Origin: Burkholderia plantarii
Lineage (GTDB): Bacteria; Pseudomonadota; Gammaproteobacteria; Burkholderiales; Burkholderiaceae
Direction: 5' to 3'
DNA length: 64,000 nt
NCBI RefSeq assembly: GCF_001411805.1
Contig: NZ_CP007213.1
Location: forward strand, 434,001-498,000
In this document: one piece after another, positions 1-8,537 of the stretch
How positions within the stretch are numbered: the first letter of the stretch is position 1
How the letters are laid out: the number at the start of each line of letters is the position of its first letter
Notes under the pieces: model-generated
The model's input: only the letters and a program-made list of their open reading frames with translations
Told to the model about the DNA's origin: nothing
Database searches by the model: none
Program-made: the position numbers and the translations under genes

Positions 1-1112
1 ACCGAGCGCAGCGGCTGCTTGAGCAGATGCTCGCGGAACAGCGAAACGTCGGACGCGGAGCGCACGCGCAAGCCGCGCCGGATGATTTCGTCCATCACCG
101 AGATCGGCGTGCGGGGAACCTCGTTCCAGCGGGTCGAGCGGAACTGGTAGGTGTTGTTCTTGCCGTCCTCGTCGAGCAGGCGTCCCAGTTTCTTGAGGTG
201 ATACCGGCGGCGCAGCGGGAACAGCTTCAGCAGGTATTGATCCTCGAGATGGTCGAGCATGCGGATCCGCTGCGCCTGCCGGCTTTCGCCCGGCTCGTCG
301 GTGGCCGTCGGCAACTGCAGCGAAAACGCGCGGCGCGTCAGCAGGGAATACAGTTCCATGTCGCCGGTGACGAGAATCACGAGCCGCGGCGTATCGAGGT
401 AGCTGCGAAAGCATTCCAGCAGCTTGTAGGCGTGGCGCGAATTGGTGTCGGCGTCGTCGAACGCGAGCAGCAGCGCGTCGACGCCGAGCATGTTGCAGGC
501 GAGGTCGATCGCAAGGTGCAGGCCGTTGCGCAGTGAGTCACTGTCGGCCGCGCGAGCCAGGCCGCGGTCGAAGAACAGCTCGGGGTCGTGATGCGCGAGC
601 GGATCGTGTGCCTTGCGGAACAGGCTCAGGCCGCCCGCGAGCTGCTTGAAGTGCCGCCGGAAATCCTCGCGACGGCGTTCGTTGTCGAGGCTGGGCGTGG
701 CTTTTTCGGCCACCAGCTTCAGGGCGCGCAGCACGTTCAGCAGGATGATCTCGCTGCCTTCCAGGCGCGTGGGATCGATGTAGGCGAGCTGCCGGACCTG
801 GACGCGTTTCCCGACCGGCGGATTTTCCGACAGGGCGCGCGGCAGATCGGCGTAAACCGTGCGCAGGAAGGTGGTTTTCCCCGCGCCGCGCGAGCCGTCG
901 ATGAAGTGGATCAGGCCGCTGCCGGGCGGATAGTGGTCCTCGTCGGGGCGCGACGTCTTCGAGTCGCCGGTTTCGGCGCGGCCGGCCCGGGACAGCAGCG
1001 ACGCCGCGATATCGTCGGTCAGCGCCTTGTAGATTTTTCGATGAACCAGATTATCGGGCTCGATTTTGGTCGAGTTATCGTAATCATCCAGATGGATGGT
1101 GATTGAGGTCAT
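1..1112 (-). CDS. P-loop ATP-binding protein, C-terminus beyond window
   Basis: The minus strand reads without a stop from an ATG at 1112 to the window edge, giving about 370 residues of a protein whose C-terminus is missing. A Walker A motif (GSRGAGKTT) lies near residue 80, and a hydrophobic strand ending in DDAD near residue 220 (LLLAFDDAD) serves as Walker B. The rest looks like a STAND/KAP-like or ORC-type ATPase. The N-terminus is short and polar, with no signal peptide or membrane segment, so I expect a cytosolic protein. I do not recognise the specific family and assign no substrate. It is transcribed divergently from the small gene at 1420, with a gap of about 300 bp. Frame and start are secure; function is only 'ATPase'. 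Confidence 0.8.
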   Translation of the reverse strand, partial: MTSITIHLDDYDNSTKIEPDNLVHRKIYKALTDDIAASLLSRAGRAETGDSKTSRPDEDHYPPGSGLIHFIDGSRGAGKTTFLRTVYADLPRALSENPPVGKRVQVRQLAYIDPTRLEGSEIILLNVLRALKLVAEKATPSLDNERRREDFRRHFKQLAGGLSLFRKAHDPLAHHDPELFFDRGLARAADSDSLRNGLHLAIDLACNMLGVDALLLAFDDADTNSRHAYKLLECFRSYLDTPRLVILVTGDMELYSLLTRRAFSLQLPTATDEPGESRQAQRIRMLDHLEDQYLLKLFPLRRRYHLKKLGRLLDEDGKNNTYQFRSTRWNEVPRTPISVMDEIIRRGLRVRSASDVSLFREHLLKQPLRS

Positions 1113-1355
1113 CGGGGTCTCCGTATCGCTCGGCAATCACCCCGGCGCCGCAACGCCGCCTCGGGCGCGGGACGGCGAGCGTCCGCGCGGCCGAGGCGGC
1201 GAGGGGAGAAAGGGGGGATTGGCGCTGCGGGAAATAATAGGGCGCGTTTGGATCGTTCTCTCAGGATCGATAACGGCCGTTTGATCGTCTGACTTTAGCT
1301 TGGCCTCGCATTCGGCTGCATCGCGCTGCCCCTGTTGCGAAAACCCCAATCCCTG

Positions 1356-1383
1356 TTGCACCGCAGCGATGGATCCGTATAAT
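1356..1383 (+). promoter_or_regulatory. Sigma70 promoter for the 43-residue ORF
   Basis: TTGCAC (1356-1361) and a perfect TATAAT (1378-1383) are separated by 16 bp. This is a near-consensus housekeeping promoter, rare in such GC-rich DNA. Transcription should start about 1390, leaving a short leader with GAGG at 1410-1413 before the ATG at 1420. Confidence 0.75.
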
Positions 1384-1419
1384 ACGGGTTTTCCCCTAGG
1401 CACTAACCCTGAGGTCATC

Positions 1420-1551
1420 ATGAAAGCTGCGACTGCGTCGACTCCCGTTGTGAATCAATGGTTTGCTCAACTGCGTAGCGGTCTGGCGCGCGCGTGGGAA
1501 ATCCACGTCCGCACCTGCGAACTGATCGCCGAAGCGCACCGCCGCATGTAA
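1420..1551 (+). CDS. Small basic/amphipathic protein, 43 aa, unknown
   Basis: A 43-codon frame begins MKAATASTPVVNQWFAQ and ends in EAHRRM. I chose ATG 1420, not the longer frame opening at 1300, because GAGG lies seven bases before it and a consensus sigma70 promoter sits just upstream; the longer frame would run through that promoter. The product is a single predicted helix containing Trp, Arg and Glu, with one Cys near residue 34. It has no signal peptide and no membrane segment. I know of no function. The strong promoter and good start site argue that it is expressed. Confidence 0.6.
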   Translation: MKAATASTPVVNQWFAQLRSGLARAWEIHVRTCELIAEAHRRM

Positions 1552-1974
1552 TGGCGGGCGGCACGGCCGCCGGTGCCACGATGCGGAGCGGCGCGGCTTC
1601 GAGGCTGCGACGGCGCATCCGGCCCCCCGACAGCCGATGTCGCGTATCGAACCCGGCGGCAGTCGCCGCGCAGGGTTCCGGCACGCTGAAACCAGCGTGC
1701 GTTTGCCGGTCACGCGAACGCGTTCGCGCCGCCGATCGTCCCGCCGGGGCGAATCCCGAAGCCGGATTCGCCGCAACCCGGCAACCGCTCGACGATCGGC
1801 CGCGTCGGCAACGAGCAGGCGGAGGAACGCCTGATTCGTGGTTCGCGTTTACCGGTCATCCCATTCGTTCCGTCGCATCGATTGCGACGGAATTGTCTTT
1901 TGTGGCGCCTGTATCGCGCCGTGCCTTCGGGCATGCGCAGCCCGGCGCCCGTTGCTTCCCCCCTTCTCCGCCCG
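1552..1974. other. Intergenic stretch, nothing recognised
   Basis: About 420 bp between the small ORF and the decayed SLC13 gene. Open frames occur on both strands but have no recognisable protein features and look like GC-driven noise. Confidence 0.5.
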
Positions 1975-3009
1975 GCACGGCTCACGACCAGTCCGGCAAG
2001 CGCCACCACGCACATTGGCCGGCACCGCCAACACGAATCCCGGCAAGGCCGTCACGAGGCAATCGCGCCGCGCCGCGCGCCGTTCCAGTTTCGCGAGCGC
2101 GTTGCCGAACACGATCGGCGGCGACTGGCAGGGCAGCACGGTCGTCGCGTATCCGGTGACCTGCGCGGGCATGGCCGTCTTCGACGGCAAACCGTGTGCG
2201 AACGCATGCGCCACGAACGGCGTGTAGAGCGCCGGCTCCGCGTTCGAGGTGACGGCGAAGCAAAAGGGCGACCGACAGGGCCGTCAGCGCGGGATACGCG
2301 AGCAGCGGGCGATCGCGCAGCGCGTCGGGGGCGAGCAGGCCGAAGGCGCGTGGATCGAGTCCCGGTCGACGAGCGCGGCCAGCCCGATGATCGCCGCGAC
2401 GAACGCGAGCAGGTCGAGCTTCAGCGCGGCCACGAAGCGGCGGAACCGCGCCGGCGGCGACGTCGCGAAATAAACGGATACGAAGCCGAGCCCAACGCGG
2501 CACGGCGCGACGTGATGCAGCGAATCCGTGAGCCAGAACCCGAGCGTGATCGCCAGCGGTGCCGCCGCGTGCCATTCCCGGCGGTCCGGCGCCGGGAATG
2601 GCGTAGCGGGAACCCGGCCCGCCCGCGCTTGATCCGGAAACAGCCGCCGCGCGGCATACACGAGTACCGCGCCGCGCACCATGGCGCCGGCCGGGAAAAA
2701 CCGCAGCAGATACTCGAAGAAGCCGAGCCGCGTGCCCGGCGATCGCTCCGGTATGCCGGCCATGATCACGTTCGGCAGGTTGGCCGGCAGTACGGCGGCG
2801 GCCGGCCCATACGAGCCGACCACCACGAGCAGCAGGATGCCGCGCCGGCCATGGGTCCCAGCGCGGAACCCGACCACGCGGTGTACGACCAGCAGCGCGA
2901 TGGCCGCGGCGCCGGTGGCGAGCAGGGCTGCCGCGAGCCAGCGGTGTGCCGTCACGGGTGCATGCCTCGCGGGCGGCTCGGACGGCGTGGTGCGGCGGGG
3001 AACTGGCAT
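1975..3009 (-). pseudogene. Decayed SLC13/DASS-type anion transporter
   Basis: The first 200 or so codons from ATG 3009 read as membrane protein: a hydrophobic segment, then a LPANLPNVIMAG stretch and a FFPAGAMVRGAV segment typical of the C-terminal half of divalent-anion:sodium symporters. The frame then breaks. The sequence RAFGLLAPDALRDRPLL continues in a second frame, and the family signature VLPCQSPPIVFGN in a third (about 2090-2130), followed by further hydrophobic sequence in shifted frames. At least two frameshifts are needed, so no full-length transporter can be made. It lies beside the truncated IS6 copy, and insertion or deletion there may have started the decay. Which anion it carried cannot be told. 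Confidence 0.65.
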
Positions 3010-3147
3010 GGTTGTCCGGAGGGGTAAGAGGAAGGTCGATATCGAAATGCGCGCTGCGTCCCGGTTGTCTAAAAAAAAAGATGATCGAGGCGAGCGTTCG
3101 CCGATGAAGATGTTCGGATCTAGGTGCGAGGTCGTGTCGACGAGCGG

Positions 3148-3835
3148 AATGCCGCTTCAGGGCGAAGTGCTGGCGGGTCGGCCCGAAGCTCTCGAGGAAA
3201 GCCTGAGTGCGCTTCAGGTCGCGAAATCCCCGCATGCGTCGCTCGCGTTCGCGGGTCGGCTGATGACAGCTCTCGGCAGCTCTCGGCGCGGTTGTTCACG
3301 CGGGCAACGGCCTGCACGAACACATGCCTGACGTTGGCGAGCGCCGGGATGCCGGCCTTCGCAGCCGGGTAGCTGCGTAACGGGTCGGTGGCGCTCTTGT
3401 ACGGCAACGGAAAGGAACGCAGCACACGCTGGAAAAAGCGCTTCGCTGCGGCTTCGTCGCGCCGCTTCCGCAGCAGGATATCCAGCACGGCACCGTGTTC
3501 GTCAACCGCTCGCCACGGCAGCCAGGGCTCGCCACGCAGGCTCACGAACATCTCGTCCAGATGCCAGGTGCGGCCCGGCTTTCGTCGCGCAGCCTTGACC
3601 CGCCGGGCGAAGGTCGCACCGAACTTGTCGCGCCATCGGTGGATCGTCTCGTAGCTGACGATCACGTCGTGCTCGAATCGCAGCCCCTCGATGTCGCGCA
3701 CGCTCAACGGGAAGCGGAAATACCAACGGATCGCCTGGCTGATGATTGCTGCGGGGAATCGATGGCCGTGGTAGCGCGCTTCGGGTTTCAGCGCGCCGTC
3801 TTCCGCGACCACACATTGCCAATGTGACGGCGCCA
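3148..3835 (-). mobile_element. IS6-family transposase segment, left copy, truncated and frameshifted
   Basis: This 688-bp block is base-for-base the same as 10260-10947 and has the same orientation. Read on the minus strand it encodes an IS6/IS26-type DDE transposase: HRFPAAIISQAIRWYFRFPL near the N-terminus, catalytic Asp in HLDEMF, second Asp in ATDPLRSY and catalytic Glu in NNRAE. Directly after NNRAE a tandem 10-bp duplication (AGCTCTCGGC twice, 3268-3287 on the plus strand) shifts the frame. Before that event the protein would continue HQPTRERERRMRGFRDLKRT, as in relatives. This copy also ends at LKRH, lacking the last residues kept in the right copy. I could not find terminal inverted repeats or a target duplication. 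Confidence 0.85.
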
Positions 3836-4046
3836 AGCCAACAGCGACCGGATCCGCCAATATGGCTAATGGGCTTATGATATGCGCTAGCATTTCACCT
3901 GTTCACACCCGGCATGAAGAAGGCGCATTGATTGGTCGCGACGCGTACCAAGATCTGAGTGTGCATGGGGCATCGAACTGTACACGGTAAGAAGGTCTGC
4001 CCTACAGTCGCAATGGCATATACAAAACGGCCAAGCTTTCCCTAGG

Positions 4047-4739
4047 ATGGAGGTTGACGATAACGTGCAAGCAAAGAAGGAAACACCGGTAACAAGAGTT
4101 CGGGGGGAGCGCGCAGGCCTGGATTTGTTAAAGATCATGGAGGCGACCAGAACGCTTGATGCTGCAGCCATATCGATGCAATCGCTTGCTGACGTGTTGA
4201 ACGTCGATCGTAAGGCCCTTCATTATCACGTCAAAGATCGACAGTCGCTGCTCCAGCTGATCGCGATGGACCGCTTTTCCCGACAGTTTTCGGATAAGGA
4301 GATTATTGCCGCAGAGAACTGGCAGGAAGCTTGCCGACGATTTGCCCGCGGGTTTGTCGACGGCGTCCTTTCGATCGGGACACTTGCCGAGCATCTTTGG
4401 TTCGGAGACCTGCTTATAGCATCGGTAATGAAGCCGGGCGAGGCATTGTTTCAACAATTTCATAAAGCGTCGTTCGACGATGAGGCGACAATTCGGCTTA
4501 CAACGATGCTTGCCACCATCTGCTTGGGGCATGCCCGCGACATCATTCAATCCCAAGAAACCTCTGAGAGGCCGAGGGCTTTTTCGCTTGCAAGAACTTT
4601 GGAACACACAAGCAAGAAGGAATTCGCCAACTTGCGGAGAATTTCAAAGATTGGAGTGGATACTTATACTAGACAGCAACTCGACTTCAGTCTCGACGTG
4701 TTTTTTTCGGGAGCGGAGTTACTTTTGAAACGCGAGTGA
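4047..4739 (+). CDS. TetR-family transcriptional regulator
   Basis: A 230-residue TetR-type regulator. The N-terminal DNA-binding domain has the helix-turn-helix at about residues 47-75 (SLADVLNVDRKALHYHVKDR), followed by a ligand-binding region of helices with no recognisable specificity. Base composition is clearly lower in GC than the flanking chromosome, as in the whole island. It is the only regulator inside the island. The two near-identical palindromes at 6193-6210 and 9650-9667 are therefore its most likely operators, although none lies before its own gene. Upstream DNA (3836-4046) links it to the left IS copy and holds nothing else I recognise. The ligand is probably an alcohol, aldehyde or aromatic handled by the neighbouring enzymes; that is inference. 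Confidence 0.85.
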   Translation: MEVDDNVQAKKETPVTRVRGERAGLDLLKIMEATRTLDAAAISMQSLADVLNVDRKALHYHVKDRQSLLQLIAMDRFSRQFSDKEIIAAENWQEACRRFARGFVDGVLSIGTLAEHLWFGDLLIASVMKPGEALFQQFHKASFDDEATIRLTTMLATICLGHARDIIQSQETSERPRAFSLARTLEHTSKKEFANLRRISKIGVDTYTRQQLDFSLDVFFSGAELLLKRE

Positions 4740-4942
4740 GTGTATTGGTGCCGCGTATGCGTGGAGTCGCCCAGGCATTTTCCTATGTAGCCGATACAAG
4801 AGAGGTCGAATCTACTTATTTACTGGGGCCAACAATTTCAGCGAGAATCGTGCAACACCCTCGTTAACGTATCGAAAGAGGCTGTTCTGATGAAACAATG
4901 CGCACGGAGCAGCCTCTTGCGGATGACCTCGCGGAAAATGAA

Positions 4943-5917
4943 TTATTTGAATTTCGTAACGAGCCTAATTACAACACCACTGGACGCAACGGTGTTCCGC
5001 CCGGCCACAGCCAGCATGCCCTTTGCTGTCAGGTTCCAGTAACGACCTGCAGCGACGAAGTCATATGAGACCAACGGACCAAGGGACAGGAAACTCGCTC
5101 TGTTGCCATTGTTCGGATGTAAGGTGCCTCCAATAGTATCATCGGCGATTTGTGTATAGGTGGTCCCTGCGATACCAAACTGCCATTGATTGACTCGCTC
5201 AGTCATCGAAAAATCCGCGCTTATCGTTGGTCCGGAAAGGTAGTCGGTAGCATGATTTTTTGTATATTTATTGAAGAAAAATCTGGCGCTGAATTCGGTT
5301 GCGTGGCCAGGTGCGTCATAAAAGATGCTTGGTTTAGTGTAGGTTAGCGCGATGCTTGGGGAGAACGTGTAAATATTCGAGCCGACATTCACCGGGTCCG
5401 AGGCGTGATACTTGCCCGTAGGAAAATTCATCCCGAGGCCAAGCATGACTTGCAAGCCGTAAGGCATCGCATTTCCGCCTTTCGGCTGTCTTGCATAATC
5501 CGCGCTCGGGAAAAATCGCGACCACATGAAAATATCAGAATATATGTCGCCAAAACCCACGCTTCTATTCTTTGCTCCACCTTTGATTCCAAAGTTCTGA
5601 TCAGCGTAGGTCTCGAAGACGGTCGATGCTATTTTTCCACCAAATAGATCAGTATCGTAAACGTATAGAAGGCCGCCGCCTCCAACTATAGGGGTCCCCC
5701 TTGAATCGAGGGTGTCATTATCGCCCCAATACTTGGGGAGCGTGAGTCCGACTCCTACGCCGATGCCGTATAACCCTGGGGGCGGTAGATAAGCTTGACG
5801 AATGTCTGTCCCCCCAATCGGGCCGATCGGCTTGAACGACTCCACCGCGCAGGCCATTTCTCCGTAATAGAAAAAGAACACGCATGCAACGAGCGAAATG
5901 ATACGTTGAATTTTCAC
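4943..5917 (-). CDS. Outer-membrane channel, phenol-degradation (MetA/SphA) type
   Basis: A protein of 324 residues. I chose the GTG at 5917 because AAGGAGG sits five bases upstream; the longer frame from 5959 has no comparable site. The N-terminus (MKIQRIISLVACVFFFYYG...ACA) is a signal peptide. The mature part begins with the PPPGLYG pattern seen in the 'putative MetA-pathway of phenol degradation' porin family and consists of alternating beta strands ending in Phe-Lys, as expected for a 12- to 14-strand barrel. Such proteins are thought to let hydrophobic growth substrates cross the outer membrane. It is transcribed in the same direction as the rubredoxin, aldehyde dehydrogenase and oxygenase genes but separated from them by more than 800 bp, with a palindrome upstream at 6184-6219. 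Confidence 0.8.
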   Translation of the reverse strand: MKIQRIISLVACVFFFYYGEMACAVESFKPIGPIGGTDIRQAYLPPPGLYGIGVGVGLTLPKYWGDNDTLDSRGTPIVGGGGLLYVYDTDLFGGKIASTVFETYADQNFGIKGGAKNRSVGFGDIYSDIFMWSRFFPSADYARQPKGGNAMPYGLQVMLGLGMNFPTGKYHASDPVNVGSNIYTFSPSIALTYTKPSIFYDAPGHATEFSARFFFNKYTKNHATDYLSGPTISADFSMTERVNQWQFGIAGTTYTQIADDTIGGTLHPNNGNRASFLSLGPLVSYDFVAAGRYWNLTAKGMLAVAGRNTVASSGVVIRLVTKFK

Positions 5918-6781
5918 GATCTCCTCCTTGAATCCGCGCTGGCACCATGTGCGGCGCATTTGTTTGTTTTTTGGTTGGGGTACGTCATGACTGGAACACC
6001 TCTCTAGTGACGTACCGACCTGGTGTGACGCGAGTCACGTTGTATTACTTAGTATTTCTGATTAATTGAAAGCCAGACTTCTTGGTCGACATGGATGTGG
6101 TCAAGCACACCTCCGTGAATACCATTCCAGAAACGGCCTGGCCGGCATCCGCGGCCTTGCCGTTACGGTCCTCGAGGAACCCTTTATCCCCATATTCCCG
6201 ACCGGGAATATGGGGATAATAGTTTTTCCGGAGATGCTTCGTTATTGGAGTCTTCCCGAAGGTGCTCTGAGTGGCCGCATCCCGGCGTCACGCGGAGCGA
6301 AGTGAATCTCGCCAAGGCATGCCGGATTACGCCCCGAACGTCTCATCTATCTGCCGGGACCGTTCGACCACGTCAGTCTGACGATCGATCAAGGCTGCCG
6401 CGATCGAGCCGTGGCGGAGCTTGTCGTGTACCGTCGACCGTTGCGCGCCACGCGCGAACGACGCAATTTCCAGCCGGCACGGGATGATCAGTGCAGATGG
6501 CATCGGAGGTCAGGTGGAAAGGCTGCACAGACCTACCACTGACGGGAACAGGTGATGCCCGTTGCTCCGTCCCGTCACGGCTCACCAGTGGCTTTCCGAT
6601 CCCGGCGCTGGGGTATCACCTCTAGACGAGGGACCGGCTCAGTGCAACGCGTGCAGCAACGGCACGCTACCTCACCGGGCTTGTCACCCTCTTGTTCATG
6701 AGATTGAGACATTGGGTGCCGAGTTCGTTGGCACTGATATCGCCGAGCCTCGCCGGGTGGCGCTTCGAGTTGCACAGCCAC
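5918..6781. other. Long non-coding gap in the island
   Basis: About 860 bp between the porin start and the rubredoxin stop. Apart from the perfect inverted repeat at 6184-6219 I see no gene. From about 6300 the GC content rises, and short frames on both strands have no family features. It may be debris of a lost gene. Confidence 0.5.
6184..6219. promoter_or_regulatory. Perfect 17-bp inverted repeat, candidate operator
   Basis: Arms TTATCCCCATATTCCCG and CGGGAATATGGGGATAA are exact reverse complements with a two-base AC centre. The inner 18 bases (6193-6210) differ by a single base from the palindrome at 9650-9667 just before the oxygenase gene. That shared core makes an operator more likely than a terminator, although a T5 run follows the repeat on the plus strand. 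It is about 270 bp upstream of the porin start codon. Confidence 0.6.
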
Positions 6782-6970
6782 TCACACTGGAACCATCTCA
6801 AAATCGCTCTTGCTCATGCCACAATCCGGACATGCCCAAGCATCGGGGATTTGCTCCCATGCAGTTCCGGGCGGAATTCCCTCCTCAGGGAAACCATTCT
6901 GTTCGGAATACTCGAAGCCGCAGACCATGCAGCGCCACACCCTGAACCCTTTTGATTTTCTATTCGTCAT
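6782..6970 (-). CDS. Rubredoxin
   Basis: A 62-residue rubredoxin that binds a single iron through four cysteines, C14-x2-C17 and C47-x2-C50, in the characteristic WRCMVCG and ACPDCG contexts; the family core is about 55 residues. Rubredoxins pass single electrons to oxygenases such as AlkB or to other redox enzymes in the cytoplasm. No alkane hydroxylase and no rubredoxin reductase are present in the island, so its partner is unknown; the DUF2236 oxygenase at 8538-9629 is the obvious candidate. It lies 122 bp downstream of the aldehyde dehydrogenase on the same strand and may be the last gene of that operon. Confidence 0.93.
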   Translation of the reverse strand: MTNRKSKGFRVWRCMVCGFEYSEQNGFPEEGIPPGTAWEQIPDAWACPDCGMSKSDFEMVPV

Positions 6971-7092
6971 TATTCGTCAACGTTTTATAAATCATATCCA
7001 GAATTAAATTCGATTCGAGTGTTGCGGGAGTCGTTGCGGCGAATTATTTTTGGTGCTTGAATTTATTTTCACGCCGCATGGATTTTCTGAAT

Positions 7093-8502
7093 TTAGCCGC
7101 CAAGTGCCATGTTTATGACTTTGGCCTGAGTGAATTCTTTCATGCCCTCAATTCCCTGCTCCCGGCCAATTCCCGACTGCTTTGCTCCTCCAAATGGCAC
7201 AGTGAAGGGGATCTCCAGAAACTTATTGATCCACACAATACCGCTGCCGATCTTCAGCGCCACGTCCAGTGCCCTGTCGGTATCTTTCGACCAGATCACG
7301 CCGCCAAGTCCCAGCTCACAGGAATTTGTCCATTCGATCGCATCGTCCACATCATCAAAAGGCAAGACCGGGAGAACAGGGCCAAACTGCTCTTGCATGA
7401 CAAGAGGCGCATCATTCGGCAAATCAGCAACAATTGTCGGCTGGATAAAATAACCCGGCCTATCAAGCCGATCGCCTCCGGCAAGCACCGAGCCGGTGCT
7501 TTTTGCGCTTTCAATCAACGAAAGCACTTTTTCAAATTGCGCCCGGTTTTGAACTGGTCCTACGGTGACGTTAGGTTCAGTGCCATCGCCCACGACTGCG
7601 CTCTTCGCGAGCTTCGTCAAAGCAGCACACAGCGCTGCGTACACCGAGCGGTGTGCGTAGACTCTCTTGGTGGCCAGGCAGACCTGACCTGCGTTGAACA
7701 TGGAGGCGGCAAAGATTTTCTCTGCAGTTGCTTCGACATCCACGTCTTCCAGCACGATGGCTGCGTCATTGCCCCCGAGCTCCAGCGTCAGCCGTTTCAA
7801 GCTTGCTGCCGCACTGCCCATTACGCGTCTTCCGGTTTCCGTGGAGCCGGTAAAGCTGATCTTGCTGATCAATGGATGTGACGTTAGTTTTACTCCAAGG
7901 TCGTTATTGTCAACGATGACATTCAGTACGCCTGGCGGAAAGATTGCGTTCGCTATTTTTCCAATGACTGTCGTCGTCAATGGAGTATACGGAGACGGTT
8001 TTGCGACGACCGCATTGCCAACAATAAGCGCTGGAGCGATCTTCATTGCGAGCAGTATGACCGGAAAATTCCAGGGCGTGATTGCTGCGACGACGCCCAA
8101 AGGTACGCGTTGCTCAAGAATCCGTCCGCTCTCGTTCTCTTCCAGTACAACAATAGGGAGTTCTTGAGTTGCATAAAACTTGATGACAGCTACCGCGCCG
8201 GCAATCTCCAATCTGGCTTCGGTCAACGGCTTGCCTTGCTCACTGGTGAGCAACTTGGCAAGTTCTTCAGTCCGGACCTCGATAGCGTTGGCAAATTGCA
8301 ACAACCGGCTACTTCTAGACTGTTGGGACATATTGGCCCAATGGCGTTGCACCTTGGAAGCCGCCGTAACCGCTTGGTCAAGTTGCTCTTCATCGGCAAC
8401 GGAACACGTTGCCAATACTTGTTCAGTCGCGGGGTTTATCACATTGATCGTTTTTTTTCCACCAACCTGTTGGCCAGCGATCGAAAGCAAATATTCGCTC
8501 AT
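7093..8502 (-). CDS. NAD(P)-dependent aldehyde dehydrogenase
   Basis: A 469-residue member of the aldehyde dehydrogenase superfamily, normal length. All key residues are present: Asn145 in PWNF (oxyanion), Glu241 in LELGG (general base) and Cys275 in GQVC (nucleophile), plus the FTGSTETGR cofactor motif near residue 220. It would oxidise an aldehyde to the carboxylate in the cytoplasm. The gene follows the oxygenase by 35 bp and precedes the rubredoxin, so the three probably form one transcript: oxygenase produces an aldehyde or ketone, this enzyme removes the aldehyde. GC content is moderate, unlike the flanking chromosome. The exact substrate cannot be read from sequence; closest general resemblance is to succinate-semialdehyde/benzaldehyde-type dehydrogenases. 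Confidence 0.92.
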   Translation of the reverse strand: MSEYLLSIAGQQVGGKKTINVINPATEQVLATCSVADEEQLDQAVTAASKVQRHWANMSQQSRSSRLLQFANAIEVRTEELAKLLTSEQGKPLTEARLEIAGAVAVIKFYATQELPIVVLEENESGRILEQRVPLGVVAAITPWNFPVILLAMKIAPALIVGNAVVAKPSPYTPLTTTVIGKIANAIFPPGVLNVIVDNNDLGVKLTSHPLISKISFTGSTETGRRVMGSAAASLKRLTLELGGNDAAIVLEDVDVEATAEKIFAASMFNAGQVCLATKRVYAHRSVYAALCAALTKLAKSAVVGDGTEPNVTVGPVQNRAQFEKVLSLIESAKSTGSVLAGGDRLDRPGYFIQPTIVADLPNDAPLVMQEQFGPVLPVLPFDDVDDAIEWTNSCELGLGGVIWSKDTDRALDVALKIGSGIVWINKFLEIPFTVPFGGAKQSGIGREQGIEGMKEFTQAKVINMALGG

Positions 8503-8537
8503 AACACACCTTATTTTTGATGGCAGTGAATTGGCAT

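Noticed and set aside
2284..3235. Long minus-strand frame covering IS end and SLC13 region as one gene
   Set aside because: It joins the transposase C-terminus to an off-frame reading of the transporter remnant; composition is arginine- and alanine-rich, as in GC-driven shadows.
4876..4918. AAGAGGCTG/CAGCCTCTT inverted repeat downstream of the TetR and porin genes as a terminator
   Set aside because: Stem is good but the loop is 25 bases and there is no T-run; it may still separate the convergent genes, too uncertain to annotate.
6184..6225. Inverted repeat followed by TTTTT as a plus-strand terminator
   Set aside because: No plus-strand gene ends nearby, and the inner 18 bp recur almost exactly at 9650-9667 in an operator position, so a protein-binding site explains both better.
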